DNA from: Thermus kawarayensis JCM 12314
GTDB taxonomy: Bacteria > Deinococcota > Deinococci > Deinococcales > Thermaceae
Reading direction: 5' to 3'
Assembly (NCBI GenBank): GCA_001311545.1
Contig: BBBL01000102.1
Location: forward strand, 1 to 6,070
DNA: 6,070 bases
Part shown: piece by piece, positions 1 to 6,070 of the stretch
Layout of the letters: each line of letters opens with the position of its first letter
Position numbering within the stretch: the stretch's first letter is position 1
The notes under the pieces: model-generated
Told to the model about the DNA's origin: nothing
Database searches by the model: none
The model's input: the letters and a program-made list of their open reading frames with translations, nothing else
Position numbers and translations under genes: made by a program

Positions 1-529
1 CCAAAAGCCCCCCGCCAGCCCCCCCCATGGCGTCCAGGTAAACCACCCCGGGGCGTTCCTTGGGTATCTCCCGGCGCTTTGCAGGAGAAGATCCAAGTAC
101 GCTTCCTGAGGTCCAGGAGGGCGTAGCCTCCCCTGGCCTCGGGAGGCGCCTCGGGCAGGGCCAGGACCTCGCCGGGAAGGGGCTTCCCCGCCTTAAGGCG
201 GAGCTTGACCCTTGGAAGCGGGGGGGTCTGCGGCTTGCCGTGAGGTAGAGGCCGGCGGCCTCCTGGGCGTGGAGGGCGTAGCCGAAAAGGGGAAAGGGCG
301 CAGGCCCCTGGAGGAGGTGGGTCTTTAGGCCCATCCCCGAGAGCACCCCTGCGGCCTCCTCGGCCATCTCCCGGGCGAGGAAGCGGGCGTCGTGGCCCAC
401 GACCACCTGGTCCTCGCCCTCTTGGAGGAGCCTTTGGCCAAAGCCCGCCGCAATGCGGGCCACCCCCGGGAAGGTGAAGCCCTTGGCCACCTCGCCCAGA
501 AAGCCTTCTCGGGTGGGGTAGAGCTCCAT
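1..529 (-). CDS. Phosphoglucomutase/phosphomannomutase family protein, N-terminal part, frame-disrupted
   Basis: The alpha-D-phosphohexomutase family moves phosphate between C1 and C6 of hexose phosphates in the cytoplasm. Translation from ATG 529-527 starts MELYPTREGF. It shows GHDARF at residues 45-50, like the family's GYDxR, and LYLTASRRPP at 95-104, at the place of the phosphoserine loop TASHNP, with Ser99 kept but His-Asn replaced by Arg-Arg. About 107 residues read well. After that, coherent protein needs three separate one-base restorations, near 209-211 (giving VKLRLKAGKPLPGEVLALPE), near 102 (giving YLDLLLQSAG) and near 46-49. Together these bring the reading back to the original frame, which ends GVVYLDAMGGAGGGLL, like the start of domain II. 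The gene runs off the left edge. The start is chosen because a -10 box lies 7 nt upstream and there is no Shine-Dalgarno. Family assignment is fairly sure; substrate is unknown, and a phosphoglucosamine mutase cannot be excluded. Confidence 0.72.
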   Translation of the reverse strand, partial: MELYPTREGFLGEVAKGFTFPGVARIAAGFGQRLLQEGEDQVVVGHDARFLAREMAEEAAGVLSGMGLKTHLLQGPAPFPLFGYALHAQEAAGLYLTASRRPPRFQGSSSALRRGSPFPARSWPCPRRLPRPGEATPSWTSGSVLGSSPAKRREIPKERPGVVYLDAMGGAGGGLL

Positions 530-536
530 GCCTTAG

Positions 537-542
537 AGTCTA
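537..542 (-). promoter_or_regulatory. -10 box of a leaderless promoter for the phosphohexomutase gene
   Basis: On the minus strand TAGACT (TANNNT) ends exactly 7 nt before the ATG at 529, and no Shine-Dalgarno precedes that ATG. In Thermus and Deinococcus this spacing usually means that transcription starts at or next to the start codon, giving a leaderless mRNA. I see no convincing -35 hexamer at 16-18 bp. This is inference from motif and spacing only. Confidence 0.5.
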
Positions 543-547
543 CCCCG

Positions 548-556
548 TGGTACACT
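548..556 (+). promoter_or_regulatory. Extended -10 promoter, leaderless, for uvrD
   Basis: TGGTACACT fits an extended -10 element (TGN followed by TANNNT). The hexamer 551-556 ends 7 nt before the GTG at 564, the same geometry as the divergent promoter on the other strand. There is no Shine-Dalgarno before GTG 564 and no clear -35, which agrees with an extended -10, leaderless start. The two -10 boxes are only 8 bp apart, so RNA polymerase probably cannot occupy both promoters at once. Confidence 0.55.
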
Positions 557-563
557 CACCCCC

Positions 564-2641
564 GTGGACGAGGCCCTCCTTTCCTCCCTGAACGAGGCCC
601 AGCGCCAGGCGGTCCTCCACTTTGAGGGGCCCGCTTTGGTGGTGGCGGGGGCGGGGAGCGGCAAGACCCGCACCGTGGTCCACCGGGTGGCCTACCTCGT
701 GGCCCGGCGAGGGGTCTTTCCCTCGGAGATCCTGGCGGTGACCTTCACCAACAAGGCCGCCGAGGAGATGCGGGAGCGGCTCAAGGCCATGGTGAGGGGG
801 GCGGGGGAGGTGTGGGTTTCCACCTTCCACGCCGCCGCTTTGAGGATCCTTCGGGTCTACGGGGAGCGGGTGGGCCTGAGGCCGGGCTTCGTGTCTACGA
901 CGAAGACGACCAGAGCGCCCTCCTGAAGGAGGTGTTGAAGGAGCTGGGCCTCGCCGCCAAGCCCGGGCCCATCAAGAGCCTCCTGGACCGGGCCAAGAAC
1001 CAGGGGGTGGCCCCGGAGAGCCTCCTCGCGGAGCTTCCCGAGTTTTACGCCGGCCTTTCCCGGGGAAGGCTTCAGGACGTCCTCTTTCGCTATCAAGAGG
1101 CCCTCGAGGCGCAAGGGGCCTTGGACTTCGGGGACATCCTCCTCCGCGCCCTGAGGCTTCTGGAGGAGGACCCCGAGGTCCTGAAGCGGGTCAGGAAGCG
1201 GGCCCGCTTCATCCACGTGGACGAGTACCAGGACACGAGCCCCGTGCAGTACCGCTTCACCCGGCTTTTGGCCGGAGAGGAGGCCAACCTCATGGCCGTG
1301 GGGGACCCGGACCAGGGCATCTACTCCTTCCGGGCGGCGGACATCAAGAACATCCTGGACTTCACCCGGGACTATCCCTCGGCCAAGGTTTACCGCCTGG
1401 AGGACAACTACCGCTCCACCGAGGCCATCCTGCGCTTCGCCAACGCCGTCATCGCCAAGAACGCCCTTCGCCTGGAGAAGACCCTGCGCCCGGTGAGGCG
1501 GGGGGGCGAACCCGTGCGGCTTTACCGGGCAGGAGACGCCCGGGAGGAGGCGCGGTTTGTGGCCGAGGAGATCGCCCGCCTGGGGCCTCCTTTTGACCGG
1601 GTGGCGGTGCTCTACCGCACCAACGCCCAAAGCCGCCTGCTGGAGCAGGCCCTGGCCTCCCGGGGCCTCCCGGTCCGGGTGGTGGGGGGGGTAGGGTTTT
1701 TTGAACGGGCCGAGGTGAAGGACCTCCTGGCCTACGCCCGCGTGAGCTTAAACCCCTTGGACGCCGTGAGCCTCAAGCGGGTACTGAACACGCCTCCCCG
1801 GGGCATCGGCCCCGCCACGGTGGCCAAGGTGGAGGCCTTGGCCCGGGAGAAGGGCCTGCCCTTCTGGGAGGCCTTGCGGGAGGGGGCCGCCCTCCTTCCC
1901 CGGCCCGAGCCCGTCCGGCACTTCCTGGCCCTCTTGGAAGAGCTTCAGGACCTGGCCCTGGACTCGGCGGAGGCCTTTTTCCGCCACCTCCTTTCCGCCA
2001 CCGAGTACCCGGCCTACCTCAAGGAGGCCTACCCCGAGGACGCCGAGGACCGCCTGGAGAACGTGGAGGAGCTTCTTAGGGCCGCCAGGGAAGCGGAGAG
2101 CCTTCCCGACTTCCTGGACAAGGTGGCCCTCACCGCCCGGGCCGAGGAGCCGGGGGAGGCCCAGGGAAAGGTTTCCCTCATGACCCTGCACAACGCCAAG
2201 GGGCTGGAGTTTCCCGTGGTCTTCCTGGTGGGGGTGGAGGAGGGGCTTCTGCCCCACCGCTCCTCCGTGAGCACCCTGGAGGGGCTGGAGGAGGAGCGCC
2301 GCCTCTTCTACGTGGGGGTGACCCGGGCCCAGGAGCGGCTTTACCTCTCCTACGCCGAGGAGCGGGAGGTCTATGGCCGCCTCGAGGCCACCCGGCCGAG
2401 CCGTTTCCTGGAGGAGGTGGAGGAGAACCTTTACGAGGTCTACGACCCCTACCGTTCCAAGCCCACCCCGCCCCCCCACCGGGTCTCCCCGGGGGCCTTC
2501 AAGGGTGGGGAGAGGGTGGTCCACCCCCGCTTCGGTCCGGGGACGGTGGTGGCGGCGGCGGGGGATGAGGTCACGGTGCACTTTGAGGGGGTGGGCCTGA
2601 AGCGCCTCTCCCTCAAGTACGCCGACCTCCGCCCGGCCTAG
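564..2641 (+). CDS. uvrD: UvrD/PcrA-type superfamily 1A DNA helicase, with one frameshift
   Basis: This is a 3'-5' ATP-dependent DNA helicase acting in nucleotide excision and mismatch repair and in removing stalled complexes. All SF1A motifs are present (numbering after repair of the frame): Q motif LNEAQRQAV 9-17, Walker A AGAGSGKT 28-35, motif Ia TFTNKAAEEM 60-69, Ib STFHA, motif II DEYQD 220-224, motif III GDPDQG 247-252, motif IV NYRST, motif V TLHNAKGLEF 541-550, and motif VI EERRLFYVGVTRA 577-589. The last roughly 45 residues (RVVHPRFGPGTVV...VHFEGVGLKRLSL) match the Tudor-like tail that binds RNA polymerase in PcrA/UvrD. Start is GTG 564, next to a -10 box. The first frame runs 564-926 and the rest is in another frame. 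A single missing base at 890-893 (GTGTCTAC where GTGGTCTAC would give VVYDEDDQ) explains this. Repaired length is 692 aa, normal for the family. The stop overlaps the next gene's ribosome-binding site. Confidence 0.95.
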
Positions 2642-2647
2642 GAGGAA
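2641..2647 (+). promoter_or_regulatory. Shine-Dalgarno of the gene after uvrD
   Basis: GGAGGAA begins on the last base of the uvrD TAG stop and lies 3 nt before the GTG at 2651. It decides the GTG start over the internal ATG at 2697 in another frame. Its presence contrasts with the leaderless start of uvrD and supports co-transcription of the two genes. Confidence 0.7.
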
Positions 2648-2650
2648 GCC

Positions 2651-3368
2651 GTGGTCTGGCCCCTCTACTCCAAGGCCCGGCCCCTGGCGGTGGTGCATGG
2701 GGGGTCCTCCCCTCTCTTCCACCGCCTGGTGGCCGAGGTGGCCGCCCTGCGCCTTCCCCTCTTCCCCTATCCCGTGGAGGTACCTTCCGGGGAGGATCCC
2801 TTGGGGGCGCTGTCCTGCCTGGTCCCCTTGGACTTCGCCGGGATGGCCCTGGAGGAGGCCCTGCCCCCGCCCAAGGAGGTGCGCCTCGAGGCCGAGGCGG
2901 AGGCGGCAGGCCTGGTGGACCTGGTGGTGCCCGCCCTCTCGGGGCTTTACGGCCACTACACCCAGGGGCTGGCCCTGGAGCGCCTCCTTTCTGTCCGCTT
3001 TCCCGGGGCCAGGGCCCTTTGGCTTGGCCCCTTGCGCCCTTCCCTGGCCCCCTTTTGCGGGCCTTGGCCAGGTCTCGGTGGTGGCGCCGAGCTTTGCCGA
3101 AGGGGACGGTTTCCTGGCCCGCCTGCCGCAAAGGGCCCGGGGGCACGTGGCCTTGCGGCGGGAGGAGGGGGCCGCCTTGGCCCTCAAAGCCGACCTTCTC
3201 CTCTACGCCGGGGGCGGGTTTCCCCTGGACTGGCTTCAGCCCTTCCACGCCGTGCTCGCCCTCGCCTCCCTGGAGCGGGGCGTGGCCGAGCGGGCGCACC
3301 AGGTCTATGGTCCCGAGGAGGTTTTGGACTTCCGGGTGCGGGTTCTGCTCGAGGCCCTGGGGTTTTGA
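2651..3368 (+). CDS. Shikimate dehydrogenase (AroE)-like protein, divergent, with one frameshift
   Basis: I do not firmly recognise this protein. After repair it is 238 aa. By eye its order of segments follows AroE: an N-terminal AVVHGGSSPLFHRLV (compare AVLGxPxxHSLSPxxH), LVDLVVPALSGLYGHYTQG near 88-106 (compare GAVNTVxxxxGxLxGxNTDG), a strand ARALWLGP at 120-127 where the NADP-binding GAGG loop would be, and ADLLLYAGGGFPLDWL followed by a C-terminal helix. The catalytic Lys, the Asp of NTD and the glycine-rich loop are not conserved, so it is probably not an active shikimate dehydrogenase. The coding path runs from GTG 2651 to the T run at 3053-3056, then shifts to the frame ending at TGA 3368. 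One extra T (TTTT for TTT) explains the break and restores LAPFAGLGQVSVVAPSF. It sits 9 nt after uvrD with a good Shine-Dalgarno, so it is likely the second gene of that operon. Confidence 0.6.
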
Positions 3369-3467
3369 TACGCCCCCACCCTGGCTACACCGGATGGGGG
3401 CCCGGCGGAATCCCGGCCTCTCCCTGTTTCCTTCCCCCTACCGGCCCGGGGAAGCCTGCCTAGGGGC

Positions 3468-3495
3468 CCCCATGCTGGCTTGGGCCAGCATGGGG
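3468..3495. terminator. Perfect 12-bp hairpin between convergent operons, probable bidirectional terminator
   Basis: CCCCATGCTGGC (3468-3479) and GCCAGCATGGGG (3484-3495) form a perfect 12-bp stem with a TTGG loop. It lies 99 nt after the plus-strand stop at 3368 and 5 nt after the minus-strand stop at 3501, the only gap between convergent genes in the window. There is no U tract on either side, so it could be a U-less terminator, a 3'-end stabiliser, or need a factor. The rest of 3369-3500 shows only GC-rich sequence with a GGGGCCCC palindrome at 3463-3470. Confidence 0.7.
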
Positions 3496-3500
3496 TGGTG

Positions 3501-3875
3501 TCACCCCCAGATCTCCGCCGGGGCGAGCTCTACCAGGTTCCCGGCGGGGTCTTGGGTGTAGAGGCTTTTCCCCCGGGGCCACTCCGCCCACCAGGCGGGG
3601 TAGCCCGCCTCCTTGAGCTTCTTTTCCCACAAGGGAAGCTCCTCCTCCCTCACCCGAAAGGCCACGTGGACGCTTCCCCGCGCCCCGTGGGGCGGGAGGG
3701 CCGCCTCCTTTTCCGTGAGGTCCGGGTTGAAGACCAGAAAGACCCCCCGCCCGGCGCGGAAGAAGGCGTGCCGGGGCGGCTTGAACTGGAAGCAGGGAAG
3801 CCCCAAAACCCCCTCGTAGAAGGCCCGGGCCTTCTCCAGGTCCTCGGCGTAGACGGAAGTTTCCAGGACCTCCAC
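3501..3875 (-). CDS. VOC-superfamily (glyoxalase/bleomycin-resistance-like) protein
   Basis: This 124-aa cytoplasmic protein is one vicinal-oxygen-chelate unit of two beta-alpha-beta-beta-beta modules. Module 1 has VYAEDLEKARAFYEGVLGL (residues 8-26), the family's xDLxxSxxFYxxxLG pattern. Module 2 has HVAFRVREEEL from His70 and the ending YTQDPAGNLVELAP (106-119), typical of the DPxGNxxEL signature. His70 and Glu116 occupy usual metal-ligand places; the usual first His is replaced, with Glu5 in about that position. The metal and substrate (lactoylglutathione, fosfomycin, an aromatic or other) cannot be told. The start is GTG 3875-3873, sharing one base with the TAG stop of the preceding gene (TAGTG), so translation is probably coupled. 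It is the last gene before the hairpin at 3468-3495. No frame problem is seen. Confidence 0.85.
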   Translation of the reverse strand: MEVLETSVYAEDLEKARAFYEGVLGLPCFQFKPPRHAFFRAGRGVFLVFNPDLTEKEAALPPHGARGSVHVAFRVREEELPLWEKKLKEAGYPAWWAEWPRGKSLYTQDPAGNLVELAPAEIWG

Positions 3876-4162
3876 TACTTGAGCCGGGCGATGAGGTCGG
3901 CCACGGGGATGGCCTCCAGGGTCATGGTCTTCACGCTTCCCCGGGAGGCCAGGTGGAGCATGGCCCGGGCCACGCTGGCGGCGTCTTCCGCCTCCACGAT
4001 GTTCACGAAGTCGTAGGGGCCGAGCACGGCGTACTGGGCCACCACCTTCACCCCGAAGTCCCGCTCCAGCTCCTGGTTCACCTCCTTGATGCGCTCAGGG
4101 TTTTTCACCAGGGTCTCGGCGCCGTCGTCCGTGAGGGTGCTGAGGACGATAAAGGTGGGCAT
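3875..4162 (-). CDS. GYD-domain protein (small alpha/beta ferredoxin-like fold)
   Basis: The protein has 95 aa and spans the whole GYD domain: MPTFIVLSTLTDDG at the N-terminus, then VVAQYAVLGPYDFVNIVEAED at 40-60 with GPYDF at 48-52 in place of the name-giving G-Y-D, and ASRGSVKTMTLEAIP at 72-86, matching the family's RGNVRTxTLxA. It has no signal peptide or membrane segment. The function of this family is not established; the fold is of the dimeric alpha-beta barrel kind, and a binding or regulatory role is a guess. ATG 4162-4160 is chosen for the strong Shine-Dalgarno just upstream. It lies 21 nt after the Uma2-family gene and overlaps the VOC gene by one base, so it sits inside the operon. 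The frame is intact. Confidence 0.85.
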   Translation of the reverse strand: MPTFIVLSTLTDDGAETLVKNPERIKEVNQELERDFGVKVVAQYAVLGPYDFVNIVEAEDAASVARAMLHLASRGSVKTMTLEAIPVADLIARLK

Positions 4163-4166
4163 CCTT

Positions 4167-4175
4167 ACCTCCTTT
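4167..4175 (-). promoter_or_regulatory. Strong Shine-Dalgarno of the GYD gene
   Basis: AAAGGAGGT on the minus strand is an extended match to the 16S anti-Shine-Dalgarno and lies 4 nt before ATG 4162. It is the best ribosome-binding site in the window and suggests that this gene is translated independently and well, unlike its coupled neighbours. Confidence 0.75.
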
Positions 4176-4183
4176 CCCCTAGT

Positions 4184-4750
4184 CTACCCCTCCTCGCCCT
4201 CGAGGACCACCCCGGCGTAAACCTCCTCCACGGGCAGGCTCCCTTCCAGGCAGGGAAGGGGTACCTCACCTTCTGTCGCCACTTGGTGGAGCAGGTCGCC
4301 TTCTCCCTTCCGGTAGAGCTCCACCTGCCTTTCCCGAGCGCTCACCAGTAGGTAGGCCTGGAGGGAGGGGAGGGAGAGGTAACGCCAGAGCTTCTCCCTG
4401 CGGTCCACCCCCTCCGTGGTCCGGGAGAGGACCTCCACCACCAGGCAAGGGGCCTCCTCGTAGAAGGAGTTTTCCGGGGGTGGGGCGCAGACCGCCATGA
4501 GGTCCGGGTAGTAGAAGGTGGCCTCTCCCACCTTGAGCTTCATGTCCGCCACGTAAAGGCGGCACCCCTTCCTGCGGGCCAGGGGGTAGAGGAGGTAGTG
4601 GAGGTTGCCCACGATGAGGTTGTGGGCCCGGCCCGCCCCGGCCATGGCGTAGGGAATCCCCTCCACGAGCTCCCGCTTGACGGGGGAGGTGGCCTCCTCC
4701 TTCAGGTACTCCTCCGGGGAAAGCCGCCTAAGCCTCGCAGGCTCGCCCAT
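4184..4750 (-). CDS. Uma2-family (DUF820) protein, predicted PD-(D/E)XK nuclease fold
   Basis: The protein is 188 aa from ATG 4750-4748. The Uma2/DUF820 family is predicted to have a restriction-endonuclease-like fold, but its cellular role is largely unknown. Family marks in order: LSPEEYLKEE 10-19, KRELVEGIPYAM 25-36 with Glu30, His43 in RAHNLIVGNL, YYPDLMAVC 80-88 with Asp83, CLVVEVLSRTTEGVDRREK 102-120 with Glu106 and Lys120, and LQAYLLVSARERQVELYRK 130-148. Glu30, Asp83 and Glu106 are the likely active-site acids, so the protein may be catalytically competent. The chosen ATG shares one base with the guaA stop (TGATG), which suggests coupling; an in-frame GTG at 4759 would add three residues. 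Such genes often occur in several copies in Thermus and cyanobacteria. Nothing here ties it to a restriction or toxin-antitoxin module. Confidence 0.85.
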   Translation of the reverse strand: MGEPARLRRLSPEEYLKEEATSPVKRELVEGIPYAMAGAGRAHNLIVGNLHYLLYPLARRKGCRLYVADMKLKVGEATFYYPDLMAVCAPPPENSFYEEAPCLVVEVLSRTTEGVDRREKLWRYLSLPSLQAYLLVSARERQVELYRKGEGDLLHQVATEGEVPLPCLEGSLPVEEVYAGVVLEGEEG

Positions 4751-6070
4751 CACTCCCACTCTATCGTGGCCGGGGGCTTGGAGGTGAGGTCGTAGACCAC
4801 CCGGCCGATCTCCGGCACCCGCCGGGTGATGCGCCGGGCCGCCTCGTCCAGAAACTCCAGGGGAAGCCTCGCCCAGTCGGCGGTCATGAAGTCCTCGGTG
4901 GTGACGGCCCTAAGGGCGAGGACGTAGCCGTAGCGCCGTTCGTCCCCCGCCACCCCCACGCTCCTCAGGGGGGTGAGGACGGCCAGGGCCTGGGCCACCT
5001 TCTCGTAGAGGCCCCACTCCTTAAGGAGCTTACGAAGATGTCGTCCGCCCGCCTGAGGACGCCGAGCCTTTCCTCCGTGACCTCCCCCAGGACGCGCACG
5101 GCGAGGCCCGGTCCGGGAAAGGGGTGGCGCAGGCGTATGGGGTCGGGAAGCCCGAGGAGGAGGGCGAGCTCCCGCACCTCGTCCTTGAAGAGGAGGCGGA
5201 AGCTCTAGGAGTTCAAACTCCAGGTCCTCGGGGAGGCCCCCCACGTTGTGGTGGCTCTTGATCTTGGCCGCCCCGTGTCCCCCGGCGGACTCGATCACGT
5301 CCGGGTAGAGGGTGCCCTGGGCGAGAAACCGGAAGGGCCCCCTTTCCCGGGCCACCTGGGAGAAGACCGACACGAACTCCCGCCCGATGACCCTGCGCTT
5401 TTCCTCGGGGTCCTCCACGCCCTTTAGGGCCTTCAGGAAGCGCTCCTTGGCCTCCACCACCTGGAGGTTCACCCCAAGGGCCTTTAAAGCCCCCTCCACC
5501 TCCTCCCGCTCCCCCAGGCGCAGAAGCCCGTGGTCCACGAAGACCGCCAGATGGTTCACCCCCGCCCGGGCCAGGAGAAGGGCCAGGGTGGAGGAGTCCA
5601 CCCCGCCGGAGACGGCGAGGAGCACCCGGTCCTTCCCCGCCCGTTCCTGCACCTCCTTAAGGGCTTCCTCGAGGACGTGCTCCGGGGTCCAGTCCCGCCT
5701 GACCCCGGCGATCTCCAGGAAGTTCTCCAGGATCTGCATCCCCTTGGGGGTGTGGGCCACCTCGGGGTGGAACTGGACCCCAAAGGCCCGGCCCTCCGGG
5801 GACTCCATGGCGGCCACCGGGTTTTCCTCCGTCTCCGCCGAGACCCGCCACCCAGGGGGAAGCTCGGTGACGGCGTCGGCGTGGCTCATCCAGACCTGGA
5901 CCTCGCCTTCCAGGCCCCGGAAGAGGGGGCCCCGGTAGCGGGTGAGGAGGGCCTTGCCGTACTCGGCCCTTCCGGCGCGCTCCACCTTGCCGCCCAGCTC
6001 CTGGGCCAAAAGCTGCATCCCGTAGCAGATCCCGAGGACGGGGAGGCCCAGGGAGAGGAGGCGGGGGTCG
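4750..6070 (-). CDS. guaA: GMP synthase (glutamine-hydrolysing), C-terminal 7/8, with two frame-altering deletions
   Basis: GuaA makes GMP from XMP, ATP and glutamine, the last step of de novo GMP synthesis. The N-terminal 60-odd residues lie beyond the right edge. Visible parts: glutaminase nucleophile Cys in GICYGMQ (codon 6025-6027), [12 protein letters not shown] with the catalytic His and Glu, the ATP-pyrophosphatase loop SGGVDSS (5590-5610), [19 protein letters not shown], and the C-terminus [16 protein letters not shown] typical of GuaA. One frame is open throughout, but about 5202 to 5033 it reads a meaningless Pro/Arg/Gly-rich stretch. Another frame there gives [40 protein letters not shown] and LRRADDIFV, which are conserved GuaA sequence. 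Two bases missing near 5202 and one near 5031-5034 explain it; restored length fits a protein of about 500 aa. As printed, the XMP-binding/dimer region would be lost. First gene seen of the four-gene minus-strand operon. Confidence 0.95.
   Translation of the reverse strand, partial: DPRLLSLGLPVLGICYGMQLLAQELGGKVERAGRAEYGKALLTRYRGPLFRGLEGEVQVWMSHADAVTELPPGWRVSAETEENPVAAMESPEGRAFGVQFHPEVAHTPKGMQILENFLEIAGVRRDWTPEHVLEEALKEVQERAGKDRVLLAVSGGVDSSTLALLLARAGVNHLAVFVDHGLLRLGEREEVEGALKALGVNLQVVEAKERFLKALKGVEDPEEKRRVIGREFVSVFSQVARERGPFRFLAQGTLYPDVIESAGGHGAAKIKSHHNVGGLPEDLEFELLELPPPLQGRGAGARPPPRASRPHTPAPPLSRTGPRRARPGGGHGGKARRPQAGGRHLRKLLKEWGLYEKVAQALAVLTPLRSVGVAGDERRYGYVLALRAVTTEDFMTADWARLPLEFLDEAARRITRRVPEIGRVVYDLTSKPPATIEWE

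Noticed and set aside
888..896. Programmed ribosomal frameshift in uvrD
   Set aside because: No slippery run or stimulatory Shine-Dalgarno/hairpin is seen at the site, and homologues are read in one frame.
857..1630. 257-aa minus-strand open frame
   Set aside because: Shadow of uvrD; no domain, no start signal.
1748..3187. 479-aa open frame on the minus strand opposite uvrD
   Set aside because: Low-complexity Gly/His/Pro/Leu-rich translation opposite the conserved helicase motifs; long antisense frames are expected at this GC content.
2613..3299. 228-aa minus-strand open frame
   Set aside because: Arg/Pro/Gly-rich shadow of the AroE-like gene.
3953..4351. 132-aa plus-strand open frame across the GYD and Uma2 genes
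   Set aside because: Antisense to two recognisable families and with a compositionally biased translation.
4751..4759. Upstream GTG start for the Uma2-family gene
   Set aside because: It adds only three residues inside the guaA end and has no Shine-Dalgarno; the TGATG overlap is the more usual arrangement.
5035..5203. Pro/Arg-rich insertion domain in GuaA
   Set aside because: Another frame gives well-conserved GuaA sequence over the same bases, so it is a frame artefact and not a domain.
5312..5938. 208-aa plus-strand open frame
   Set aside because: Antisense to the conserved glutaminase and ATP-pyrophosphatase parts of guaA; Ser/Arg-rich.
1..6070. CRISPR array, tRNA/rRNA, transposon ends or attachment sites
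   Set aside because: No regularly spaced repeats, no cloverleaf or rRNA-like sequence, no transposase and no terminal repeats were found on reading both strands.

Overview
The window is very GC-rich (about two thirds or more by eye), with codons ending almost always in G or C and many GTG starts. The proteins read like those of Thermus: UvrD, GuaA and the GC-driven Pro/Arg/Leu-rich composition all fit Thermus thermophilus homologues as I recall them. I infer a Thermus species and cannot name it.

Layout. From 1 to 529 on the minus strand is the N-terminal part of a phosphoglucomutase/phosphomannomutase-type phosphohexomutase, running off the left edge. It is divergent from a plus-strand unit made of a UvrD/PcrA helicase (564-2641) and a small protein that looks like a degenerate shikimate dehydrogenase (2651-3368). 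The 34-bp gap between the two divergent genes carries two back-to-back -10 boxes. Each lies exactly 7 nt from its start codon, so both genes are probably expressed from leaderless mRNAs. A gap of about 130 bp (3369-3500) contains a perfect 12-bp hairpin and separates this unit from a convergent minus-strand operon. In transcription order that operon is guaA (GMP synthase, enters from the right edge, stop at 4750), a Uma2-family protein (4184-4750), a GYD-domain protein (3875-4162) and a VOC/glyoxalase-like protein (3501-3875). Its junctions are tight: TGATG, a 21-nt gap with a strong Shine-Dalgarno, and TAGTG.

How the genes relate. The plus-strand pair is a DNA repair helicase followed by an uncharacterised protein. 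The minus-strand operon combines the last step of GMP synthesis with three small accessory proteins whose link to purine metabolism the sequence does not show.

Main anomaly. Four of the seven genes are frame-disrupted by 1-2 base indels, seven events in all, mostly losses of one G/C (or of two in one run). The other three genes are intact. In guaA and the phosphohexomutase the net loss is three bases, so one frame stays open while a conserved internal segment is read out of frame. I think uncorrected sequence error is likelier than real mutation, because uvrD and guaA are otherwise well conserved. I see no mobile element, CRISPR array, RNA gene or defence system, and no convincing new biological system.
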